DNA of 64,000 bases, taken from NCBI GenBank assembly GCA_035506135.1, contig DATJPY010000087.1, forward strand, positions 62,001 to 126,000, given 5' to 3'. The notes below the pieces were generated by a model that saw only the letters and a list, made by a program, of their open reading frames with translations, was not told the DNA's origin and did not search any database. Below are positions 42,612 to 51,445 of this stretch, piece after piece. The translations under genes and the position numbers were made by a program. Numbering within the stretch: position 1 is the first letter of the stretch; each line of letters starts with the position of its first letter. Origin of the DNA: DATJPY01 sp035506135 (GTDB taxonomy: Bacteria > Myxococcota_A > UBA9160 > PR03).

Positions 42612-44126
42612 ATGAAGGGCGAGCGACCGCGGGTCGAGACGCGCAGCGGGGTGGTCGAGGGGCGGCCGGAGTCGGACCTCGCGGTCTACCGCGGCGTCCC
42701 GTACGCGCGCGCGCCGATCGGGCCGCTGCGCTGGCGGCCGCCCGAGCGCGAAGCGCCCTGGCCCGGGGTCCGCGACGCGGGCCGCTTTGCCGCGATGGCG
42801 CCGCAGCGGCCCGGCGTGATGATGCGGATGCTCGGAATGGACGGCGCGGCGAGCGACGAGGACTGCCTCGCGCTCAACGTGTGGGCGCCGCGCGCATCGA
42901 CCGGCCGACTCCGTCCGGTGTTGATGTGGCTGCACGGCGGGGGATTCACCGCCGGGGCCGGATCGCTGCCGGTCTACGACGGGCAGCACCTCGCCCGGCG
43001 CGGCGACGCCGTGGTCGTCACCGTCAACTACCGCCTCGGCGCGCTCGGCTTCCTCGCCCTTCCGGAGCCGTCGATCGCCGCCAATGCGGGCCTCCTCGAC
43101 CAGATCGCCGCGCTCGGCTGGGTGCGCGAGCACGCCGAGCGCTTCGGCGGCGACCCCGACAACGTGACGGTGTTCGGCGAGTCGGCGGGGGCGATGTCGA
43201 TCGGCGCCCTGCTCGGGGCGCCCGCCGCGAGGGGCCTCTTCCAGCGCGCGATCCTGCAGAGCGGCGCCGCGCACAACGCGTCGCCGCTCGCCGGGGGACG
43301 GCGGGTCGGCGAGGCCTTTCGCGCCGCGGCGGGCGCTGCGTCGCCCGAGGAGCTGCGCGCGATGCCGGTCGATGCCGTGCTCGACGCCCAGCAGCGCGTG
43401 GTCGATGACCGCTGGCGCAGCGTGGGGGGGCTCGCCTTCCAGCCGGTCGTCGAGGGGGACGCGATCCCGCGCCCGCCACTCGCGGCCGTCGCCGACGGCG
43501 CCACCCGCGACGTCGAGCTTCTCGTCGGCACCAACCGGGACGAGTGGAACCTGTTCGCGCTACCCGACGCGAAGCTGCGAGGTCTCGACGAGGCCGCCCT
43601 GCTGCGGCGCCTGCTGCGCGATCCGCCGGCCGCGGGCGACGGCGAGGAGAGCGAGGGTGTCGCACGGCGGGCGATCGAGGTCTACCGCGCGGCGCGCGCG
43701 GGCCGCGGAGAAGGCGTCGCGCCGCGCGATCTCTGGCTCGCGATGCAGAGTGACCGCGTCTTCCGCATTCCCGCGATCCGGCTCGCCGAGCGGCAGCAGC
43801 GCCATCAGCCGCGCGTCTACAGCTACCTGTTCTCGTGGCCGTCGCCCGCGCTCGGCGGAGCGCTCGGGGCATGCCACGGCCTCGAGGTGCCCTTCGCGTT
43901 CGGGACGACCGGTGGGGCGACTGCGCAGCTCGTCGGGCAGGGGCCGGAGGTGGAGCGGCTCGCGCTGCGGATGCAGGATGCGTGGCTCGCGTTCGCGCGC
44001 TCAGGCGATCCGGGCTGGCCGGCCTACGAGCCCTCGAAGCGATCGACGATGGTGCTCGGCCGCGAGTGCGCGCTCGAGGCCGATCCGATGGGCGAGGAGC
44101 GGCGCTTCTGGGAGGGCCGTCTCTAG
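42612..44126 (+). CDS. Type B carboxylesterase
   Basis: The protein has 504 residues and the cholinesterase/carboxylesterase fold. It shows the oxyanion block LMWLHGGGFTAG, the nucleophile elbow FGESAGAMS with S191, and a histidine in ACHGLEVPFAFG. There is no clear signal peptide, so it is likely cytosolic. Type B esterases in bacteria (p-nitrobenzyl esterase type) hydrolyse carboxylic esters, carbamates or drugs. It stands alone and is convergent with the histidine kinase gene, whose stop overlaps its own by four bases. Confidence 0.9.
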   Translation: MKGERPRVETRSGVVEGRPESDLAVYRGVPYARAPIGPLRWRPPEREAPWPGVRDAGRFAAMAPQRPGVMMRMLGMDGAASDEDCLALNVWAPRASTGRLRPVLMWLHGGGFTAGAGSLPVYDGQHLARRGDAVVVTVNYRLGALGFLALPEPSIAANAGLLDQIAALGWVREHAERFGGDPDNVTVFGESAGAMSIGALLGAPAARGLFQRAILQSGAAHNASPLAGGRRVGEAFRAAAGAASPEELRAMPVDAVLDAQQRVVDDRWRSVGGLAFQPVVEGDAIPRPPLAAVADGATRDVELLVGTNRDEWNLFALPDAKLRGLDEAALLRRLLRDPPAAGDGEESEGVARRAIEVYRAARAGRGEGVAPRDLWLAMQSDRVFRIPAIRLAERQQRHQPRVYSYLFSWPSPALGGALGACHGLEVPFAFGTTGGATAQLVGQGPEVERLALRMQDAWLAFARSGDPGWPAYEPSKRSTMVLGRECALEADPMGEERRFWEGRL

Positions 44127-45574
44127 GCGCCGCGCGCCTCGGCCACCGGGAGCCACACGGTGACCTCCGTGCCGCCGTCGTCGCTGGCGACGGCGATCTC
44201 GCCGCCGTGGCTCGACACGATCTGGTGCGTGACCGCGAAGCCCAGATGCGACGCGCTCTCGGCGCCGGCCGCGAGCGACGAGAACGGGTCGAACAGACCC
44301 GCGAGCAGCGCGCGCGGGATCGCCGGCCCTTCGTCGCGAACGCGAAGCCGCACCCGGCCTCCCTCGCAGCGCGTGGAGACGCGTACCTCGTGATCGCCCG
44401 CCGTGTCGGGCGCCGCGCGCACGCCGTTCAGGAGCAGATGGAGCGCCACGTGTGCGAGCAGGCCCGGGTTGCCCGTCACGCCGGGCACCGGCTCCAGCTC
44501 CTCGACGAGGCGCGCGCGGTAGCGCGCCTCCGCGCGCACCACGGGAAGCACGGAGCGCACGACCTGGCTGAGGTCGACGGCGCCGAGCTCGGCGTCGCCG
44601 CCGCGCGCCAGGCGCAGCAGCTCGGCGACGGTGCCGCGCAGCCGCGCCAGCCCGTCGCGGCACTCGCCCAGGATCTCGGGGACGTCCGCGCGGTCGCGCG
44701 GATCGCGCCAGCTCTCCTCGACCCGGTTCAGGCTCGACGAGACGAAGGCCATCGGATCGTTCAGCTCGTGGGCGACCCCCGCCGCCAGCGTGCCGAGCGT
44801 CGCCAGCCGCTCGCCGTGGATCAGCAACACCTCCTTGCGTCGGAGCTCGGCGCTCCGCTCCTCGACGAACTCGTGGAGGTGCGTGGCCAGGCGCTCCGAC
44901 TGCTGCATCGAGCGCACGAAGCCGCGGATCAGCACGGCGGAGATCCCGGTGATCATCGCGAGGTAGCCGAACGGCAGGAGCTCGGGGCCTGAGAGCCAGC
45001 GCGAGCCGCGCGCCGCGTCGTGGAGCAGCGACGCCGCGAAGACGACGTAGGCCAGGAAGACCGCGCGCGCGTCCGGCCGCTTCCGACAGGCCAACGCGAG
45101 CTCGACCCCGACGTAGCCGACGAAGAACACGAAGATCGCGAGAACCGCCTGGCCGAAGGCCGTCAAGCCCGGCTCGGGCACCGCCGGCCCTCCCAGCACG
45201 ACCTGTCGCACCGCGCCGTCGCGCGCGAAGACGACGTCGCTGACGAGGCCCGCGAGCACGGCGCCGCAGAGCGCCCATACCGCCGCCTCGACGCGGGGGC
45301 GCTGCAGCTCGAGGAAGGCAAGCGTCCAGCGCACGAAGCCGATGGCGAGCGCGCAGCCCGCGCCCATCTGCACCCGCTGCCAGACGCGCGCCTCCGCGAA
45401 GCTCCCGGCGTGCCCCCGCCCGATCACCGCCGTGGCGATGGCCGCGGCGGAGACCGCGGCGACGGCCAGCCAGAGGTGCAGCGCCTCGCGCCGCCGCTGC
45501 AGGTAGATCCAGCCGTGCAACAACCCGGTGTAGAGGGGGACCACCGCGGTGGCGAGCAGGAGGGCGCACTCCAT
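44123..45574 (-). CDS. Membrane sensor histidine kinase with degraded ATP-binding motifs
   Basis: The protein has 483 residues. Its N-terminal 220 residues form about seven membrane helices beginning with a TGLLHGWIY segment, then a coiled linker. The H-box is AAGVAHELNDP with H269. The ATP domain is unusual: the N-box reads HLLLNGVRA, the G1 box DEGPA has lost its second glycine, and the G2 box reads HLGFAV rather than G-x-GLGLA. It may be a weak kinase, a phosphatase or a regulatory partner. It lies 33 bases after its upstream paralog, and no response regulator is adjacent. Confidence 0.8.
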   Translation of the reverse strand: MECALLLATAVVPLYTGLLHGWIYLQRRREALHLWLAVAAVSAAAIATAVIGRGHAGSFAEARVWQRVQMGAGCALAIGFVRWTLAFLELQRPRVEAAVWALCGAVLAGLVSDVVFARDGAVRQVVLGGPAVPEPGLTAFGQAVLAIFVFFVGYVGVELALACRKRPDARAVFLAYVVFAASLLHDAARGSRWLSGPELLPFGYLAMITGISAVLIRGFVRSMQQSERLATHLHEFVEERSAELRRKEVLLIHGERLATLGTLAAGVAHELNDPMAFVSSSLNRVEESWRDPRDRADVPEILGECRDGLARLRGTVAELLRLARGGDAELGAVDLSQVVRSVLPVVRAEARYRARLVEELEPVPGVTGNPGLLAHVALHLLLNGVRAAPDTAGDHEVRVSTRCEGGRVRLRVRDEGPAIPRALLAGLFDPFSSLAAGAESASHLGFAVTHQIVSSHGGEIAVASDDGGTEVTVWLPVAEARGA

Positions 45575-45607
45575 CGGACGGCAGATCGGAGAGGCGGAGG
45601 GGGCCCT

Positions 45608-47110
45608 TTAGGCGGCGGCCGGGGTCTCCGGGCTGGCCGCGCCCAGCCCGGCCGTCGGGAGCCACACCGTGATCGCCGTGCCCGCCGGCCCGCTCTCGGC
45701 GCGGATCTCGCCACCGTGACGGTTGACGATCAGGCGCACCAGGGCGAGCCCGAGCCCGGTGCCGACGCCGATCGGCTTGGTGGTGAAGGAGGGCTCGAAC
45801 ACGCGCCCCAGCACTTCGGCCGGGATGCCCGGCCCATTGTCGCGGACCACGAGCTCCGCGCCGCCGCGCGCCAGCCGCGTGCAGACGTCGATGCGCGGCT
45901 CGCTCTCCGCCTCGCGCCGCGGCCCGCTGCTCGCGTGGATCGCGTTCAGCACGAGGTTGAGCGCCACCTGTCCCACCAGGCGCGGGCTGCCGCGCACGAC
46001 GAGCGGCGCGTCGAGCTCGGTCGCGAGCCGGATCCGCGCGGCGGCCTCGCGCTCGACCATCGGCACGACCGAGCGCACGACCTCGGAGAGGTCGAAGGCG
46101 CTCTGCTCACTCGCGCCGTCGCGCGCCATGCGCAGCAGGTCGGTCGCGATCGCGCTCACGCGCGCCAGCCCCTCGCGGCACTCGCCGAGCAGCTCCTGCA
46201 GCTCGGCGGGATCCTGCTCCTCGCGCCACAGCGCCTCGAGCTGGTTCAGGTTGGCGTTGACGTAGGCGAGCGGGTTGTTGATCTCGTGCGCGACGCCGGC
46301 CGCCAGCATCCCGATCGCCGCCAACGGCTCGCCGCGCGCAAGCTGGAGGTCGACGGCTCGCAGCGCGTCCGCGCGCTCGAGCACCAGATCCTTCAGCCGG
46401 GCGCCGAGGCGCTCCGACTCCTCGGTCGCGAGCACGAAGTCGCGGAGCAGGATCGACGAGATTCCGAGCACCAGCGCGAGGTAGCCGCCCGTCGGCATGA
46501 GGTAGGGTGAGCCCCACACGCCGAGCCCGACGGCGCTGTCGTTGAGCGCCGCCACGAAGTAGAAGCCGAGCGCGACCAGGAGCGACGACGCCCCGCGCTC
46601 CCCGCGCCGGTGCGCACCCACGCAGAAGACGACCGGCGCGAAGAAGTAGCCGAGCGACACCGCGAGGAGGACGTCGGTGAGGTGCGTGAGCCGGAGCTGC
46701 AGGAACGCGACGCCGAGCCCGGAGATCCGCAGGGGCGGCTGGTCGACTTCGAACAGCCATGCGGGGGCGAACAGGACGAGCGCCGCGATGCCCGCGAAGA
46801 ACGCGTCGGCGGAGCGCAGGAAGCGCTCCGCCGAGACGTGGAAGCGGATGGCGGTGAAGCGCAGCAGACCGACCGTGAGGGCGGGCGCGCCGAGCACCTG
46901 GAGTCGCTGCGCCCGCAGCGCGTCGGCGGCGCTGCGGCCGATGTACATCTGGGCCGTGCCGAAGCAGATCAGGGCGACACCGGCGGCCGTGACCGCGACC
47001 CACAGGTGGTCGCGCGAGGCCCGGTGCTGGACGAACACCCAGCCGTGGAAGAGCGCCGCGTAGACGCTCACCACCGCCGCCGCGCTCGCCAGCAGGACCT
47101 CGACCGCCAT
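45608..47110 (-). CDS. Membrane sensor histidine kinase
   Basis: The protein has 500 residues and the same plan as the next gene in the operon: about seven membrane helices (1-225, starting with AALFHGWVF), a linker, and a kinase core. All motifs are standard: H-box AAGVAHEINNP with H275, N-box ALNLVLNAI, G1 VRDNGPGIP, F-box EPSFTTKP, and G2 GVGTGLGLALVR. It should autophosphorylate and pass the phosphate to a response regulator coded elsewhere. The ATG giving MAVEVLL was taken. The 83% GC-rich-looking linker to the second kinase gene is only 33 bases. Confidence 0.88.
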   Translation of the reverse strand: MAVEVLLASAAAVVSVYAALFHGWVFVQHRASRDHLWVAVTAAGVALICFGTAQMYIGRSAADALRAQRLQVLGAPALTVGLLRFTAIRFHVSAERFLRSADAFFAGIAALVLFAPAWLFEVDQPPLRISGLGVAFLQLRLTHLTDVLLAVSLGYFFAPVVFCVGAHRRGERGASSLLVALGFYFVAALNDSAVGLGVWGSPYLMPTGGYLALVLGISSILLRDFVLATEESERLGARLKDLVLERADALRAVDLQLARGEPLAAIGMLAAGVAHEINNPLAYVNANLNQLEALWREEQDPAELQELLGECREGLARVSAIATDLLRMARDGASEQSAFDLSEVVRSVVPMVEREAAARIRLATELDAPLVVRGSPRLVGQVALNLVLNAIHASSGPRREAESEPRIDVCTRLARGGAELVVRDNGPGIPAEVLGRVFEPSFTTKPIGVGTGLGLALVRLIVNRHGGEIRAESGPAGTAITVWLPTAGLGAASPETPAAA

Positions 47111-47219
47111 GCCGACCGGTTCGGCCCTCCCGCCGCCGCTCTTGATCCCGGACCCGCGGGCGTTGACGCCGGGCGCCTTGCGGCCGAGACCCGCGCGACG
47201 CGCACGGTATGATCGAGGC

Positions 47220-47882
47220 ATGGGCACCGGGATCCTCCTCGCGGCGCTGGCGATCGGGGCCGCGGCCTGGGCGGCGGCGCGGGTCCTCGGCGGCTACCCG
47301 CCGCGCGATCCTTCGCTGCGCGCGTTCTCGCCCCGCGAGGCGGCCTTCGTGACCGCCGCCGCGGATGCCGCCTTCCCGCCGGGAGGCGCGATCCCGCTCT
47401 CGGGAAGCGAGGCCGGCATCCCGCGGCACCTCGATCTCTACCTGGCCGGGCAGGGCCCTCGGAACCGGCTCCTGCTGCGCCTCCTGCTCGCGTTCTTCGA
47501 GCATGCGACGCTGCTCTTCCCCGCTCCGGGCGTCACGGGTTTCCGGCGCTTCAGCGCGCTCTCGCCCGCCCAGCGCGTGTCCGTCCTCGACGCCTGGAGC
47601 CAGAGCTCCCTGCGCGTTCGGCGCATCGTGTTCACGAGCCTCCGGACGATCTTGACGATGGGCTACTTCGACAGCCCCGCCGTGCTGCGCGCCACCGGTC
47701 TCGCGCCGCTCGCGATCGAGACGCCCGTGGTCGAGGCGGATCTCCTCTATCCGCGCATCGGGTGCGCCCGCGACACGATCCGCTGGCGACCCGAGGACCT
47801 CGGCCGCCCCGTGCCGCGGGCGCCGCTCGACCCGCACGGCCCGCTGCATCCCGCCTACGCGGCCGGAGGAGCCCCGCGGTGA
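47220..47882 (+). CDS. Small subunit of a GMC-type dehydrogenase (gluconate 2-dehydrogenase subunit 3-like)
   Basis: The protein has 220 residues and one N-terminal hydrophobic helix that may anchor it. The body has REAAFVTAAADAAFPPGG and a helical block RVSVLDAWSQSS, resembling the subunit 3 family that partners GMC flavoproteins. The GMC gene overlaps its stop (GTGA), which strongly supports this role. A TATGAT hexamer (47208-47213) ends six bases before the ATG, so the mRNA may start at the start codon. The family often has a twin-arginine signal; that is not evident here. Confidence 0.6.
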   Translation: MGTGILLAALAIGAAAWAAARVLGGYPPRDPSLRAFSPREAAFVTAAADAAFPPGGAIPLSGSEAGIPRHLDLYLAGQGPRNRLLLRLLLAFFEHATLLFPAPGVTGFRRFSALSPAQRVSVLDAWSQSSLRVRRIVFTSLRTILTMGYFDSPAVLRATGLAPLAIETPVVEADLLYPRIGCARDTIRWRPEDLGRPVPRAPLDPHGPLHPAYAAGGAPR

Positions 47883-49420
47883 CGGAGCCGAGCACCGTCG
47901 CAGGCGAGCTCCGCGTCTTCGCCGACTACGGGCGCGACTTCCGCGAGCAGGCCGACGTCGTGGTGGTGGGCTCGGGGCCGTGCGGCGCCGTCGCCGCCTA
48001 CGAGCTCGCGGCCGCGGGCAAGCGCGTGGTGCTGCTCGAGGAGGGGCCGCCGTTCACGCCCGACGACTTTCGCATCGATGGCGCGATCTCGATGTCGCGC
48101 ACCATGCGCGAGGGGGGCCTGCGCTTCACGTCGGGCTACGTGATGCCCACCATGCAGGCCATCGCGCTCGGCGGCGGCTCGCTCGTGAACTCGGCCATCT
48201 GCGGGCGCTGCCCGGAGTTCCGCTTCGACGAGTGGGCATCGGCCGCCGATCTCGAGCACACCCGCCGCAGGGATCTCGAGCCGCACTACGACGCGGTGGC
48301 GGAGTTCCTCGGCATCGCGCCCACTCCCGACGATGTCCAAGGCCGCCGCAACCTGCTCTTCCGCGACGGATGCAAGGCGCTCGGCTACAGCAGCGAGCCG
48401 ACGCCGCGCAACGTGGTCGGCTGTCGCGGCAGCGGCGAGTGCTTCACGGGCTGCCGCGTGCGGGCGAAGCAGTCGATGGATCTCGCCTACGTGCCGGCGG
48501 CGCTGCGGCATGGAGCGCGCGTGCTCACCTCGGTGCAGGTCCAGGAGATCCAGGTCTCGGGGCGGCGAGCGACCGGCGTCGCCGGGGTGGTGGTCGCGCC
48601 CTTCTCCGGCTCGCCCGGCGCGCGCTTCGTCGTCGAGGCCAAGGCGGTGGTGCTGGCGGCGGGAGCGCTCGCCACGCCGATCCTGCTCCGGCGCAGCGGC
48701 GACCTCGCCAATCGCTCGCGGCAGGCGGGCGAGAATCTCCAGTTCCACCCGGGCACCTCGGTGCTGGGCGTCTTTCCGGAGCCCGTCGAGCCTGTCTTCG
48801 GCGCCACTCAGGGCTATCAGTCGCTCCATTTCCTGCGCGAGGGCTTCAAGCTCGAGACGCTGTGGGCGCCGCCCGGGGTGCTCGCCGTGCGGATGCCGGG
48901 CTTCGGACACGAGTTCAAGCGGCACCTGCTCGACATCCGGCACGCAGCCGTGTGGGACGCGATCGCGAGCTGCCGCGCCTCGCGCGGGCGCGTGCGCGAG
49001 CGCGGCCGGACGCTGCAGCCCGCGATGACCTGGCGCTTCGATCCCGCCGATGCGGCGATCCTCGGCCGCGCCGTCTGGATGCTGGCCGAGATCTTCTTCG
49101 CCGCCGGGGCTCGCAAGATCCTCCCCGGCGTGGCGGGTCTGCCCGACGAGCTGCACTCGCTGGAGGAGGCCGAGGTGCTGCGCCGAAAGGTGCCCGGTGC
49201 CGAGGATCTGGTCTGCGCCTCGACCCACGTCTTCGGGACCACCCGCATGCACGGCGACCCGCGCCGGGGCGTGGTCGGCGAGGACCTGCGCGCGCACGAC
49301 CTAGACAACCTCTACGTGGTCGACACCGGCGTGTTTCCGATGAGCCCTGCGGTGAACCCGATGTTCACCGGCATGGCGCTGGCCCACCGCGCGGCACGGA
49401 CGCTGACCGATCGGATCTGA
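47879..49420 (+). CDS. GMC family oxidoreductase
   Basis: The flavoprotein has 513 residues. The FAD dinucleotide motif is VVVGSGPCGAVAAYEL (about 27-42), followed by the GMC block ALGGGSLVNSAI. The catalytic region has THVFGTTRMHGD and the C-terminal AVNPMFTGMALA with the conserved Asn. GMC members oxidise alcohols, sugars or sterols, passing electrons to O2 or the respiratory chain. A short cysteine-bearing stretch RGSGECFTGC lies in the middle, as in cholesterol-oxidase-like and alcohol dehydrogenase members. Its coupling to the small subunit gene suggests a membrane-bound dehydrogenase rather than an oxidase. Confidence 0.87.
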   Translation: MTEPSTVAGELRVFADYGRDFREQADVVVVGSGPCGAVAAYELAAAGKRVVLLEEGPPFTPDDFRIDGAISMSRTMREGGLRFTSGYVMPTMQAIALGGGSLVNSAICGRCPEFRFDEWASAADLEHTRRRDLEPHYDAVAEFLGIAPTPDDVQGRRNLLFRDGCKALGYSSEPTPRNVVGCRGSGECFTGCRVRAKQSMDLAYVPAALRHGARVLTSVQVQEIQVSGRRATGVAGVVVAPFSGSPGARFVVEAKAVVLAAGALATPILLRRSGDLANRSRQAGENLQFHPGTSVLGVFPEPVEPVFGATQGYQSLHFLREGFKLETLWAPPGVLAVRMPGFGHEFKRHLLDIRHAAVWDAIASCRASRGRVRERGRTLQPAMTWRFDPADAAILGRAVWMLAEIFFAAGARKILPGVAGLPDELHSLEEAEVLRRKVPGAEDLVCASTHVFGTTRMHGDPRRGVVGEDLRAHDLDNLYVVDTGVFPMSPAVNPMFTGMALAHRAARTLTDRI

Positions 49421-49528
49421 GAGGGGGGCGCCGAGGCCCTCCCCAGGGGATCCGCCGCCTCGGGCTTCATCTCCGGCCCGGTTCCGCCGATAGCACGTGA
49501 GCGTCTCTCCCGGACCGCGAGGGCGACC

Positions 49529-49864
49529 ATGCGACGTCTCGTGCTCTGTGCCGCCGTGCTGCTCGCGCTCGCGCCGCTCGCGGCTCGCGCGGACGACCCG
49601 CCGGTCAGCCCGCGCCTGCCCCACACCGAATGCCAGCGCCTGACCCGCCAGATCGCCCACTTCGCCGACGTCGCCGACCTCGCGCGCGAGCGCGGCGACC
49701 AGCCGTGGGAGAACGTCACGCTCGATCACATCGCCCGCCTCTCCGAGCGCCGCTGGGAGCTGTGTCCGGAGTACCACGGCATGAGCTACGGCGAGCAGCT
49801 GCGCCAGCTCCTGAAGACGGCCGCGAAGATCGCGCTCAAGCTCTACACGATGGGCCTGATCTGA
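49529..49864 (+). CDS. Small secreted protein of unknown function
   Basis: The protein has 111 residues and is not recognised. It has a signal peptide (MRRLVLCAAVLLALAPLAARA, cut before DDPP). The mature part has two cysteines that could form one disulfide, in HTECQRL and ELCPEYH, with a helical stretch of charged residues between them. It lies after the GMC gene by 108 bases and before the GST gene. Periplasmic location is likely; the function is unknown. Confidence 0.6.
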   Translation: MRRLVLCAAVLLALAPLAARADDPPVSPRLPHTECQRLTRQIAHFADVADLARERGDQPWENVTLDHIARLSERRWELCPEYHGMSYGEQLRQLLKTAAKIALKLYTMGLI

Positions 49865-49923
49865 TCGCGCCAGCCCCGGGGACCCGGGGTATCATGCGGC
49901 CTCGCTCGAGGAGGCCCGGCCCC

Positions 49924-50532
49924 GTGAAGCTCTACGACAGCAAGCTCGCGCCGAATCCGCGCCGGGTGCGCGTCTTCCTCGCCGAGAAGGGCATCGAGGT
50001 GCCGACCGCCGAGGTCGACATCGCCAAGCGCGAGACGCGCGGCGCGGCCTTCCTCGCGCGCAATCCCCTGGGCGCCGTCCCCGTCCTCGAGCTCGACGAC
50101 GGAACCGCGATCGCGGAGAGCGTCGCCATCTGCCGCTACTTCGAGGAGACGCACCCGCGCCCGCCGCTCTTCGGCGAGGGCGCCGTGGAGCGCGCGCAGG
50201 TCGAGATGTGGCAGCGGCGGATCGAGCTCGAGCTCTTCCGCAACGTGACCGGGTGCTTCCAGAACACGCACGAGTTCATGAAGGAGCGGATCGAGCAGGT
50301 GCCGGTGTACGGCGAGGTGTGCAGGCGCGCCGCGCTGGCTCGCCTCGCGTGGCTCGACGCCGAGCTCGCGCGGCGGCCGTTCGTCGCCGGGGAGCGCTAC
50401 ACGATCGCGGACATCACGGCCCTCGTCGCCGTCGACTTCGGGCGCGTGGTGGCGATCCGCATCTCGCCGGACCAGAAGCACCTCGCGCGGTGGCACGAGG
50501 CGGTGTCGGCGCGACCCAGCGCGAAGGCCTGA
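49924..50532 (+). CDS. Glutathione S-transferase family protein
   Basis: The protein has 202 residues. The thioredoxin-like N-terminal half contains KLYDSKLAPNPRRVRVFLAEKGIE, the cis-proline region LGAVPVLELDDG, and the glutathione-binding pair ES in AIAESVAICRYF. The C-terminal helical half carries FVAGERYTIADITALVAVDF with the conserved Asp. Such GSTs conjugate glutathione or act as peroxidases or isomerases. The GTG start was chosen since AGGAGG lies nine bases upstream. A TATCAT hexamer at 49890-49895 may be the -10. Confidence 0.9.
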   Translation: MKLYDSKLAPNPRRVRVFLAEKGIEVPTAEVDIAKRETRGAAFLARNPLGAVPVLELDDGTAIAESVAICRYFEETHPRPPLFGEGAVERAQVEMWQRRIELELFRNVTGCFQNTHEFMKERIEQVPVYGEVCRRAALARLAWLDAELARRPFVAGERYTIADITALVAVDFGRVVAIRISPDQKHLARWHEAVSARPSAKA

Positions 50533-50554
50533 GCCGCTGGCCGGCGCCGAGCAG

Positions 50555-51445
50555 GTGCTGATCCTGGCCGGCCGCCGGCGCGGCGTCGACCCCGTCGCGC
50601 AGGCCGCCGGCGCCCGCCACAAGGCGCTCGCGCTCGTCGACGGCGTGCCGGTGCTCCAGCGCGTCGTCGAGTGCCTGCGCGACGCCTGCGGTCCGGTACC
50701 CGTGTTCGTGAGCACCGAGGATCCGACCCTGCTCGAGGCGACGCCCGAGCTCCGCGCCTGGTCGCAGGCGGGTGCGCTGCGGCGGCACGCGAGCGGCCTC
50801 TCACCGGCCACCAGCGTCGCCGACTTCCTGGGCACCGCCACCGGCGCGGGGCCGTTCCTGGTCACCACCGCCGACCACGCGCTCCTGACGGCGCCCATGG
50901 TCGAGCACTTCCTGGCCGAGGCCGCCGCGTCGCAGGCGGATCTGGTGGCCGCGGTCGTGGAGGAGCCGCTCTTCCGCGTCCGCTTTCCCCGCGTGCGACG
51001 CACCTTCGTGCCGCTGCGCGGCGGGGCCGTCACCGGGGCGAACCTCTTCTGGTTCCGGACGCGCGAAGCCGCGGGCGCCGCGCGCTTCTGGACGCGAACG
51101 GAGTCGATGCGGAAGCGGCCCTGGCGGCTCGTGTCCCTCTTCGGTCCGGGCGCGCTGCTGCGCTTCGCGCTGGGCCGGCTCGACCTCGAGCAGGCGCTCG
51201 CGCGCGTCTCGGCCGCGATGGGCGTGCGGGTCGGCGCGGTGCGGATGCCGTTCGCCGAGTGCGCCATCGACGTCGACACGCCCGCCGACCTCGCGACCGC
51301 GCGCGAGGTCGCGGCGGGCCGAGGTCAGAGCGAGCCCTCCTCGGTGGCGACGAAGGAGCCGCGCGCGGGATCGAAGGACCGCGCCGAGAACGACAGTGCG
51401 AAGTCGGGAGGGCCCGCGGCGCCACCCGTCGGCACGATCCGGTAG
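50555..51445 (+). CDS. MobA-like NTP transferase
   Basis: The protein has 296 residues. The nucleotide-binding start is LILAGRRRGVDP followed by KALALVDGVPVLQRVVECL, the pattern of MobA-like and sugar or polyol-phosphate nucleotidyltransferases. A metal-binding Asp lies in VTTADHALL. It probably transfers NMP from CTP or another nucleotide to a phosphorylated polyol. The start is uncertain: GTG at 50555 was taken, but CTG at 50537 is in frame. Its last 120 bases overlap the convergent phosphoesterase gene. It belongs to a group with lipid kinase and Tam41-like genes, so an activated head group for lipid synthesis is possible. Confidence 0.7.
   Translation: MLILAGRRRGVDPVAQAAGARHKALALVDGVPVLQRVVECLRDACGPVPVFVSTEDPTLLEATPELRAWSQAGALRRHASGLSPATSVADFLGTATGAGPFLVTTADHALLTAPMVEHFLAEAAASQADLVAAVVEEPLFRVRFPRVRRTFVPLRGGAVTGANLFWFRTREAAGAARFWTRTESMRKRPWRLVSLFGPGALLRFALGRLDLEQALARVSAAMGVRVGAVRMPFAECAIDVDTPADLATAREVAAGRGQSEPSSVATKEPRAGSKDRAENDSAKSGGPAAPPVGTIR

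Noticed and set aside
47163..47168. TTGACG as a -35 for the dehydrogenase small subunit gene
   Set aside because: It lies about 39 bases before the TATGAT hexamer, too far for a sigma-70 promoter.
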